DNA of 5,891 nt, from positions 1 to 5,891 of the forward strand of contig JAESSU010000126.1 in assembly GCA_016763955.1 (NCBI GenBank), read 5' to 3'. Below the pieces are notes generated by a model that ran no database searches, was not told the DNA's origin, and saw nothing but the letters and a program-made list of their open reading frames with translations. The position numbers and the translations under genes were made by a program. Source of the DNA: Phycisphaeraceae bacterium (GTDB taxonomy: Bacteria; Planctomycetota; Phycisphaerae; Phycisphaerales; Phycisphaeraceae). Shown one piece after another: positions 1 through 5,382 of this stretch (position 1 is its first letter; every line of letters starts with the position of its first letter).

Positions 1-63
1 GGCTCCGGTTGGTTTGAAGTTGTTTAAGTAACCTCAATTTACCAGACTCACGATGTCATGCTT
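1..63 (-). pseudogene. Possible continuation of the glycoside hydrolase reading frame beyond its stop codon
   Basis: Reading past the TAA at 64-66 in the same frame gives KHDIVSLVN, a TGA at 34-36, then GYLNNFKPTGA to the window edge. The pattern resembles the helix-7 to strand-8 transition expected after the nucleophile strand of a GH-A barrel, where a helix is followed by Gly-Ala or Gly-Ala-Lys entering the last strand. If so, two nonsense codons interrupt a longer gene that continues outside the window. The stretch is short and the resemblance was judged by eye, so this may be chance. Confidence 0.35.
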
Positions 64-2289
64 TTACTCCCCGGTGTTGCGCTTCGGAATTGAATCCACC
101 AGATACTTCCAATGCTTGTAGTTTGTACGAGTCCTGTAAATACCAAATTCAGTATCCCACAATCCTACGGTTTTTCCGTTGTCTTTCATTAGCTGTCTCC
201 AATGCACGACCTGCTGCCGAAGCGGAGACTCGCCTTTATTGGAATTTTCGTCAGGAGGAGTTCCTTTTCCTAATCCCTGATAAAAATGTACAGCTAACTT
301 ATCGACATACTTTAAACCACCAGCTTTAATGATCTTGTCGAATTGCTTGTATGGTGCTTTACAGGCGTACTGACCGACAACCACGGCATCAGGATTAATC
401 TTTTTTATGCTGTCATAAATCTGTTTCGACTTCGTTAATAGTTCATCAAGTGTCAAATGAATAAACCCAGAAACAATCGGTTTGTTTATCCGGTCTTCCG
501 CTTGATCAATGATATGAATTTCATTCCATGTCTCCCAATAGTTTGTGTATTTTGTATATTTAGAAACCGTGTGATTAACATAATTGAGCATATCTTCTAG
601 ATTGCTAGCGGGAAAAATCCTTGCCCAGTACCAAAGGTCTTGCGGCATTTTATACTTTTTCAAGGAGGGGAAAGATGGCTTTATCATACTGGCCCAATAA
701 GGCGTATAATCAAGTGATGCTAGAAGATGTAATTTATTCTGAGAAGATACCTCAAGAAGATTGGTTGTATCCTGAAAGTTTCCTTTTTGCGGCTCTATAA
801 CCTGCCATTTTGTTTGCATTCCAACATGCGCCCTGACTATACTTACACCAAGCATTTTCAGTAAATGAAAGTTGCGTGACAGCGGTCCGGCATGAAATCC
901 AAAAGGATTATCTTCAAATTTAGAAATATCACGATTTGGCACAACTGCTATCGCATTTTCACGATAAGCCACAAGTTTTTTATTGTGCATTATCTTGCAA
1001 CTGATTTTATAATAACCGACTGGCAAACCGTATTCGGGCAATCGAAGTGACTGTCTTTCTGTTTTGTCCTTCAAGTCAATTGTGAATTCTTTCACAGTAC
1101 TGTTCCAATAATCAATAAATCTAATGATGCCGACTAATTTCCCTGAAAGCTTCTGGCGGTTCAGGCAGTTTAATGTAAGTATTTGCGGATTATCTACAAA
1201 GCTTACGCCAAATGGGACGGAGCTTTTGACAAAACAATCAAAATTGTGTGTTGGTTCATATTTAGAGGGTTTATGATTATTTTTTATTTCAAGCATCACG
1301 GCATCAACAAGTATTACGCCTTTGTTTTTGAAAGCAATCGTTCCTTGTCCCTGATGACTGATTGTTCCGTTGACACTATAGCGTTGCCAATCGGCGTCCA
1401 CTTTGAAAATCTTTTTGAAACTCTGTTGTTTTTCCCCAAAAATCCCGGATTGAATTCCTAATTCGACATTTGCTGTCCCATGGAGAGCTTTCATATAGAC
1501 AGAAAAAACAGCCGGCTGTTCTTTTGAGCTACCTGTAACGACTGGTTCCGAGAATAGGAATGTCAGTAAATGGCGAGAATCATGTCTCAATTCCAGTGAT
1601 TGCATCCCATCTACTTTGTCTGTGTAATTATATCTTCTGCCAGAATTACTTCCGTTACCTGCTCGATAATATTCTGGTATATGCTGATAACCTCCCAGTT
1701 CACGAGTAAAACCAGACCAGCCGACAGTATAATAACGATCTCCAAGCTCGAAACTGCTTCCAGTTAGTAAATTTTTGCCCGAAGTGATCACGGGGACTGA
1801 AGCAGACTTTTTGGATGCCATTGGACGTTTTACGATACGAATACTTTTTATTTGAATTTCACCTTTACCATAAAAAAGTATCCTAAAAACCGCTTTTTCT
1901 ACCGATTTAGTTGGTTTAGGGACAACCGAAAACTTATAGATTTTAAAATTACTACCTATTTTCTCAATTTTCCGCATGTAATGCTTAGTCCATGGAGGCT
2001 TGGGCTTTACACAATAAAACTCTCCAGAAAAATCACCTTGAGCTTTCATCTCTAAAATTATTTCATATTTTTCCCAGCGAGATGCGGTATTTATGATTTG
2101 TTGAATCGTCATTCTCCCTGATTTTCCGGTAAAAACAACCACTTTCCCACTTGAAGTCAATTTGACCGTTGCAACCCCTCCCGTTAAATTCCAGTGCTTT
2201 AAACCGTTTTCAAAATTAGAATTACGAGAAATGTCGCCAAAAGCAAGATTTGAGCAAAGGATTAAAAATAGAGATAGGAATACTTTCAT
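64..2289 (-). CDS. Secreted multidomain glycoside hydrolase, clan GH-A (GH39-like), apparently C-terminally truncated
   Basis: Predicted exported polysaccharide or glycoside hydrolase of 741 residues. The start at 2289 is chosen because a Sec signal peptide begins there (residues 1-18, MKVFLSLFL... ending LAFG before DIS) and a good ribosome binding site precedes it; an upstream in-frame ATG at 2340 would bury the signal. Domains in order: a beta-rich carbohydrate-binding-like module (about 19-155), a second such module (about 172-350), an Ig-like beta domain (about 354-448), and a (beta/alpha)8 barrel from about 460. In the barrel, NYWETWNEIHI carries the likely acid/base Glu590 after Asn589, and VGLWDTEFGIY carries the likely nucleophile Glu714; their 124-residue spacing is close to that of GH39. 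The protein ends 27 residues after the nucleophile, so barrel strand 8 is missing. The exact family (GH39, GH5-like or an unclassified GH-A) and the substrate cannot be fixed by eye. It lies 205 bp downstream of the pseudopilin gene on the same strand. Confidence 0.8.
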   Translation of the reverse strand: MKVFLSLFLILCSNLAFGDISRNSNFENGLKHWNLTGGVATVKLTSSGKVVVFTGKSGRMTIQQIINTASRWEKYEIILEMKAQGDFSGEFYCVKPKPPWTKHYMRKIEKIGSNFKIYKFSVVPKPTKSVEKAVFRILFYGKGEIQIKSIRIVKRPMASKKSASVPVITSGKNLLTGSSFELGDRYYTVGWSGFTRELGGYQHIPEYYRAGNGSNSGRRYNYTDKVDGMQSLELRHDSRHLLTFLFSEPVVTGSSKEQPAVFSVYMKALHGTANVELGIQSGIFGEKQQSFKKIFKVDADWQRYSVNGTISHQGQGTIAFKNKGVILVDAVMLEIKNNHKPSKYEPTHNFDCFVKSSVPFGVSFVDNPQILTLNCLNRQKLSGKLVGIIRFIDYWNSTVKEFTIDLKDKTERQSLRLPEYGLPVGYYKISCKIMHNKKLVAYRENAIAVVPNRDISKFEDNPFGFHAGPLSRNFHLLKMLGVSIVRAHVGMQTKWQVIEPQKGNFQDTTNLLEVSSQNKLHLLASLDYTPYWASMIKPSFPSLKKYKMPQDLWYWARIFPASNLEDMLNYVNHTVSKYTKYTNYWETWNEIHIIDQAEDRINKPIVSGFIHLTLDELLTKSKQIYDSIKKINPDAVVVGQYACKAPYKQFDKIIKAGGLKYVDKLAVHFYQGLGKGTPPDENSNKGESPLRQQVVHWRQLMKDNGKTVGLWDTEFGIYRTRTNYKHWKYLVDSIPKRNTGE

Positions 2290-2295
2290 AGAGTA

Positions 2296-2302
2296 ACCTC
2301 TT
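2296..2302 (-). promoter_or_regulatory. Ribosome binding site of the glycoside hydrolase
   Basis: AAGAGGT on the minus strand lies 6 nt before the ATG at 2289. It matches the anti-Shine-Dalgarno complement well and decides the start in favour of the signal-peptide methionine over the upstream ATG at 2340. Confidence 0.65.
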
Positions 2303-2346
2303 ATTGTTTCAATGTTACGGTTGGTTTTCTTATTAATCATTCAACT

Positions 2347-2370
2347 GACAGTTTTATTTCTTTGACTGTC
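2347..2370. repeat. Inverted repeat GACAGT/ACTGTC upstream of the hydrolase
   Basis: Six-base arms at 2347-2352 and 2365-2370 are separated by 12 bp of AT-rich sequence, about 60-80 bp before the hydrolase start. It could be an operator or a leader hairpin. No T-tract follows on the minus strand, so it is not a convincing terminator. I found no confident -35/-10 pair for the hydrolase in this gap. Confidence 0.3.
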
Positions 2371-2423
2371 GAGGCGAAAAAAAGTGTTTTAGCATGGGAC
2401 TTTCTTGGGCTTCCATTGAATTT

Positions 2424-2452
2424 CGAGCATTTTCTACAGAGCAACATGCTCG
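2424..2452. repeat. Nested inverted repeats in the pseudopilin-hydrolase gap
   Basis: CGAGCAT (2424-2430) pairs with ATGCTCG (2446-2452) around a 15-nt loop. An alternative short hairpin GAGCA-ACA-TGCTC (2439-2451) sits inside it and is followed on the plus strand by GCCTTTTT. As a terminator it would suit plus-strand transcription, but the flanking genes are on the minus strand. It may attenuate, process or stabilise the minus-strand transcript. Confidence 0.3.
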
Positions 2453-2481
2453 CCTTTTTGAGCTTGAATGTTCAATTGTTT

Positions 2482-2502
2482 GACCTTGTTTTGATCAAGG
2501 TC
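2482..2502. repeat. Perfect 7-bp inverted repeat overlapping the pseudopilin stop codon
   Basis: GACCTTG (2482-2488) and CAAGGTC (2496-2502) flank a 7-nt loop, and the pseudopilin stop codon at 2495-2497 lies across the loop and one arm. On the minus strand the hairpin is followed by AAACAATTG rather than a U-run, so it is at best a weak terminator or an mRNA 3'-end stabiliser. Confidence 0.35.
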
Positions 2503-3232
2503 TGAGAGACACGGACATACGAAGCCAATCCGTTCCAGGATCCAATGAGGTGCTCGCATGCCCATCCACATAAACAGCATTTCCCTTGCTATTGTGTCGA
2601 TAGATCGCGGCTGAAGCAGCTACCGGGTCATTGACGGTGGATAGATAAAGCGTATTCCGTGGTTCACCCAGTAAAACAGCGTCAGAAGCTTTGAGGACAT
2701 CGTCCATTTTCAGGTAGCCAATGCTGCCAATTGAGTCATAATGGATTCCAGCCCGTTCTTTGAGAAATTCGTTCATCCCGTAATCCATCACATACGGTTT
2801 AGGATCAACCACGGAAGGGCATGCAAGAATGCCAGCTTCAGCTCTGTATTGGGAGTATAAAGTGATCGGGTTAGCATATCTATGGTAGCCACTAGTCAAG
2901 AACGCGTTAATATAGCCATTGAGTTTACTACCCTCGCAAGGGTTTTGTGTCAGCTTATAGTTCCACCAACGGCATAATGATGAACCTCCAGTATTATACG
3001 CAGGTATAGTTCCCTTAAAATCCGACATATAATTGACAAAACCCAGATGACATTGCTTGAGGTTAATGGCACATAGAATTGTTCTTGCAGACTCTCTCGA
3101 TTTGGCGAGCGCTGGAAGTAATATGCTGATTAAAATAGAAATAATTGATATGACAACTAACAGCTCGATGAGTGTAAACGCTTTTAGGAGGCAAGCTGCC
3201 GGACGTTTGATAGAAGAAAGCGAATTTTTCAT
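2495..3232 (-). CDS. Pseudopilin-like protein with prepilin N-terminus and H-x9-DG motif
   Basis: A 245-residue protein of the class I prepilin type. A short basic leader ([11 protein letters not shown]...LLKA) is followed by FTLIELLVV, with the expected processing site between Ala18 and Phe19 and the conserved Glu at mature position 5 (Glu23). Ala instead of the usual Gly at -1 is tolerated in the family. A single hydrophobic helix (about 19-42) anchors it in the inner membrane or in a pilus-like fibre. Near the C-terminus [13 protein letters not shown] gives His213, nine residues, then Asp223-Gly224: the H-x9-DG signature typical of Lentisphaerota and Planctomycetota pseudopilins, which occur there in large families, often beside carbohydrate-active enzymes. 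The start at 3232 is preferred over an in-frame ATG at 3349 because it gives a proper leader, has an AAGGA site 10 nt upstream and avoids overlapping the regulator. It begins 55 bp after the GntR gene. Its exact role is unknown; surface display or secretion of the downstream enzyme is inference only. Confidence 0.88.
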   Translation of the reverse strand: MKNSLSSIKRPAACLLKAFTLIELLVVISIISILISILLPALAKSRESARTILCAINLKQCHLGFVNYMSDFKGTIPAYNTGGSSLCRWWNYKLTQNPCEGSKLNGYINAFLTSGYHRYANPITLYSQYRAEAGILACPSVVDPKPYVMDYGMNEFLKERAGIHYDSIGSIGYLKMDDVLKASDAVLLGEPRNTLYLSTVNDPVAASAAIYRHNSKGNAVYVDGHASTSLDPGTDWLRMSVSLRP

Positions 3233-3242
3233 TTTGAGAGGT

Positions 3243-3247
3243 TCCTT
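3243..3247 (-). promoter_or_regulatory. Ribosome binding site of the pseudopilin
   Basis: AAGGA on the minus strand lies 10 nt before the ATG at 3232. It supports that start over the upstream in-frame ATG at 3349. Confidence 0.5.
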
Positions 3248-3287
3248 GATTAAGAGTAGCGATTGCGTTTTTCTTTCTGAACGCTTT

Positions 3288-4024
3288 TTACGAATGAAAA
3301 GACTTTCGTTCGTTTGGCTCCGTGTATTGGGCAGACTCCATTGGGGCATAAGGGGAACTGTTTGGCGGGTGTTTGCTCAATCGGATGGACGTGAATAAAT
3401 GTTGTTCCAGGACTTCAATAGCTTGCTCCAATTCGCCTTGTTCGAGCAATTGGAAAATTGCCGTATGTTCTTCCAGCGTTTTTTTTCTCGCCAATTGCGT
3501 GAAGGTGGTTTGCGTATGCGCCATGACAGAAATGAGTAGTGGTGATTGCCGGTACATCCGGAGCAGTCGTTGATTGCCGACCAGCTCAACGAGAGCTTCA
3601 TGAAATCGCCAATCCGCTTCACAGAATCCAAACTCAAAGCCATCTTCAAAAGTTTGCCGCATCACTTCAATGGCTTTGTGCATTTTTTCAAAGTTTGCTA
3701 GGGGCAAACGGCGAAGATGGGCAAGTTTTAAGGCACCCACCTCAATGGCCACTCGCATTTCCTGAATTTCATCGAAATCAGATTTTTCAAGAGCTGGGAC
3801 AAAGACACCGCCTCGTTCGCCGCGACGAAGCAATCCCTCATGCACCAGCAGATTGACTGCTTCGCGGAACGCACTGCGGTAAACGTCGAATTTCTGTGCC
3901 CATTTATTTCTGCAAGTCTTGTTCCCGGAGTAATTTGACCGTGCATCAGGAGCCTGCGGAGTTCTTGATAGCAAGCATCGCTGGACGAGGGCTTGGTGGC
4001 GTATTGTTCAGATTTTTTTTTCAT
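3288..4024 (-). pseudogene. GntR-family transcriptional regulator, FadR/FCD subfamily, split by a one-base frameshift
   Basis: The N-terminal frame from the ATG at 4024 reads MKKKSEQYATK...YQELRRLLMHGQITPGTRLAEI, the start of a GntR winged helix. Homology then jumps frame at 3900-3908 to AQKFDVYRSAFREAVNLLVHEGLLRR...GGVFVP, the recognition helix and wing. One extra base (for example GGGG for the GGG at 3899-3901) restores a continuous protein of about 246 residues, normal for the family. The C-terminal half is an all-helical FCD effector domain: ADWRFHEALVELVGNQRL gives the Asp and first His of the usual metal site, and EEHTAIFQLLEQGELEQAIEVLEQH supplies two more His residues. Such regulators usually repress sugar-acid or carboxylate catabolism and release DNA on binding the metabolite. 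Its position before the pseudopilin and hydrolase suggests local control. Either a true pseudogene or an indel error; the fragment from 3974 downward alone would lack a complete DNA-binding domain. Confidence 0.85.
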
Positions 4025-4034
4025 GATAATAAAT

Positions 4035-4062
4035 ATCATATCCATTTTGTTTTCAAAGTCAA
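4035..4062 (-). promoter_or_regulatory. Sigma70-type promoter of the GntR regulator, near-leaderless
   Basis: On the minus strand TTGACT (4062-4057) is separated by 16 bp from TATGAT (4040-4035), each one mismatch from consensus. The -10 box ends only 10 nt before the ATG at 4024, so transcription would start about 3-4 nt before or at the ATG, giving a leaderless or near-leaderless message. Consistent with this, no Shine-Dalgarno sequence is visible before that ATG. Confidence 0.5.
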
Positions 4063-4081
4063 GTTTTTTTTGTTTACAAAA
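4045..4081. promoter_or_regulatory. Paired TTTTGTTTnCAAA boxes, candidate autoregulatory operator
   Basis: Two near-identical boxes, TTTTGTTTTCAAA (4045-4057) and TTTTGTTTACAAA (4068-4080), lie 23 bp apart, about two helical turns. The first sits in the promoter spacer and the second just upstream of the -35 box. The second is also an inverted repeat, TTTTGT-TT-ACAAAA (4068-4081). The layout suits binding by a dimeric regulator, plausibly the GntR protein itself, but AT-rich DNA produces such strings easily. Confidence 0.3.
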
Positions 4082-4410
4082 TACGCCAATCTTCTTAAAA
4101 TCCAAATAAAATGAAACCTTGCCCAATAAGATAGCCCGCCCATGTTGCCACTGCCACGGACGTGACCCAGGAGCCAGCCGAGCCAAAAAGCAACAGGACT
4201 CTTAATAGAAGAGGCTGAAACAAGGATAACGGCTCATAATCTATGATATATACAGTAGTTACTAGCATTAACTCACACGCCAAAATCTGCCCCTGCACCT
4301 ATTTATTCGAATCAAAACGCTCCCCTGTTTCTCTCGATCTAAACACAAAACTATGATTTCAAATATCACTTACGGTACGACCAGCAGCATTCAATGCCAG
4401 CATGAGTCAA
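4082..4410. other. Gene-free stretch upstream of the regulator
   Basis: I see no convincing gene here. A minus-strand frame at 4098-4298 encodes a hydrophobic 67-residue peptide (...GSWVTSVAVATWAGYLIGQGF...) but has only a GTG start, no ribosome binding site and a stop codon directly upstream; it could at most be a remnant of a membrane protein. The part from 4130 to 4190 is richer in GC than its surroundings. An AT-rich block at 4233-4255 contains TATATA-like strings without a matching -35 box. Confidence 0.5.
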
Positions 4411-4430
4411 ATCGAATCGGGCCCCCGCTA
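4411..4430 (+). other. tRNA 3'-end-like sequence, possible integrase attachment-site remnant
   Basis: TCGAATCGGGCCCCCGCTA (4412-4430) reads like the tRNA stretch from T-loop position 55 to discriminator base 73: T-loop TCGAAT, C61, T-stem CGGGC, acceptor strand CCCCGCT and A73. Position 54 would be A instead of T, and TTT follows instead of CCA. No matching AGCGGGG 5' half, D-arm or anticodon arm lies upstream, so this is not a complete tRNA gene. A transcription terminator begins 12 nt later and an integrase gene starts 189 bp downstream, the arrangement expected where an element recombined into a tRNA 3' end. Speculative. Confidence 0.25.
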
Positions 4431-4441
4431 TTTGCTTATAG

Positions 4442-4473
4442 AAAAGGACTTGCGTTAATGCGAGTCCTTTTTT
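4442..4473 (+). terminator. Rho-independent terminator
   Basis: AAAAGGACTTGC (4442-4453) pairs with GCGAGTCCTTTT (4460-4471) through 12 bp including one G-T wobble, around the 6-nt loop GTTAAT. The 3' arm runs into a T-tract (4468-4473). The A-rich 5' arm means it could also act on the minus strand. No complete gene ends just before it on the plus strand; it may belong to the lost RNA gene suggested by the tRNA-like tail, or it may insulate the integrase. Confidence 0.75.
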
Positions 4474-4491
4474 ATTTGCCAAAATCAGACC

Positions 4492-4515
4492 CTTTGTACA
4501 TCACTTTGTACATCA
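4492..4515. repeat. Tandem 12-bp direct repeat with TGTACA cores
   Basis: CTTTGTACATCA occurs twice with no gap (4492-4503 and 4504-4515), followed by CCCCCGG. Each copy contains the palindrome TGTACA. It lies about 100 bp upstream of the integrase start, so it could be integrase arm-type binding sites or an operator controlling integrase expression. The repeat is plain; the function is inference. Confidence 0.55.
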
Positions 4516-4607
4516 CCCCCGGAAGTGTTCCTTTGAGAATGCGATCCGCACATTGGGCTGACACTGCAAATCAAAATGGACACGCCAAGTACCACACCGA
4601 ACTAAAC

Positions 4608-4613
4608 GGAGGT
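4608..4613 (+). promoter_or_regulatory. Ribosome binding site of the integrase
   Basis: GGAGGT lies 5 nt before the ATG at 4619, a strong Shine-Dalgarno match that fixes the integrase start. No convincing -35/-10 pair is visible between the terminator and this site. Confidence 0.75.
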
Positions 4614-4618
4614 TCATC

Positions 4619-5372
4619 ATGGCAAGTCTCATTCAACGGAATAACATCTACTACATCCAAGACCGCATCAGCGGGAAACTCAATCGTCAAAGTCTTAACA
4701 CCACATCCAAACAAATTGCCAAAGATAAACTCAGGCAATACCAATCTGCAAAACTACGCGAGCACGACAACCCCCTGCCCACACGCACGCCTATTGCGGA
4801 TGTGATGACAGCCTACGTTGCTTATATCCGTGCAAGGAAGACACTCAAATCAGCTCAGACAGACATCTACTATCTGCGCGAAGCGTTCGGCCCAATCTGT
4901 GATGCATTGACAATTACCTCACGCAAAAGCACCGCAAAAAAACGCCCTGCAAAAACAAGCAAGCTTGATCGACGTAAATGCATGCAGACGATTGAGGCCC
5001 CCTACTTTGAAGCCATCACTACAACACAGGTTGCAGCGTTAATTGACTTCAAGGTCAGAGATCAAGGCGTAAAACCAAAAACGGCTAACAACTACCGCTC
5101 GATTCTCCGGCGTGTGTTTAATTGGGCGACTGAAGAATTTAATTTGCGTTTGCCTAACTGTGATGGGGGGCGATCTGGTACGAACCCTGCTGCCAAGGTT
5201 CGGCCTTACAAAGAACACGCATCAGAAATCAGCTATCTCACCATGCTGCAAATCGACGAACAACTTCACAGCTTGCGCTTCAATCCGCGTTTGCAGACTA
5301 TGGTAGCTTTGCTGATCTATGCAGGAGTACGTAGAGAAGAACTTCTTTGGATCACCAAGGACGACATCATCC
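4619..5372 (+). pseudogene. Tyrosine recombinase/phage-type integrase, 3' truncated
   Basis: A site-specific recombinase of the phage-integrase family. Residues 1-45 form the usual arm-binding beta-hairpin region (IYYIQDRISGKLNRQSL...AKDKL). Residues about 58-175 form the SAM-like core-binding domain (VMTAYVAYIRARKTLKSAQTD ... TANNYRSILRRVFNWATEEF), enlarged by a basic, lysine-rich insert at about 101-122. After a linker with NPAAKVRPYKEH the catalytic domain begins and reaches AGVRREELLWITKDDI, containing the first catalytic Arg (Arg238). Homology ends at about residue 250-252. The Lys, His-x-x-Arg, His and nucleophilic Tyr that should follow over the next ~120-150 residues are absent in all frames. 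The open frame continues to 5656 only as Pro/Gly-rich antisense of the neighbouring gene. The product should be catalytically dead. It marks the edge of an integrated element, or one side of a chimeric join. Confidence 0.85.
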
Positions 5373-5382
5373 TCACCCCCGC
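5366..5382. other. Junction between truncated integrase and truncated DHS-like gene
   Basis: Up to about 5372 the plus strand encodes integrase (…TKDDI). From about 5373 onward the only sensible coding is on the minus strand, in the DHS-like frame. Base composition changes here to clearly GC-richer DNA. No inverted repeats, target-site duplication or IS ends are visible at the junction, so a simple transposon insertion is not supported. A non-homologous rearrangement or an assembly chimera are the remaining explanations. Confidence 0.6.

Noticed and set aside
2290..2340. Upstream in-frame ATG for the hydrolase, adding 17 residues
   Set aside because: It would place a hydrophilic segment before a textbook signal peptide, and the better ribosome binding site precedes the ATG at 2289.
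3233..3349. Upstream in-frame ATG for the pseudopilin, adding 39 residues
   Set aside because: It would overlap the end of the regulator gene and give an implausibly long leader before the prepilin cleavage site; the ATG at 3232 fits the family.
3539..3856. Plus-strand open frames opposite the regulator
   Set aside because: They are shadows of the FCD-domain coding sequence on the other strand.
4095..4298. Small hydrophobic minus-strand frame ending GYLIGQGFILFGF, possible membrane protein or its remnant
   Set aside because: The only full-length start is GTG with a stop codon directly upstream, there is no ribosome binding site, and I recognise no family. It is kept only as a note in the intergenic entry.
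4514..4528. Similarity of TCACCCCCGGAAG upstream of the integrase to the C-rich sequence at the 5373-5390 junction, as a possible recombination homology
   Set aside because: The match is short, low in complexity and interrupted by extra C-rich bases at the junction, so chance is sufficient.
4353..4805. Plus-strand open frame overlapping the integrase start
   Set aside because: It crosses the terminator hairpin and the tandem repeat and overlaps the integrase in another frame; its translation has no recognisable domain.
5222..5372. Minus-strand continuation of the DHS-like frame past the junction
   Set aside because: It is antisense to well-conserved integrase sequence and resembles no DHS region.
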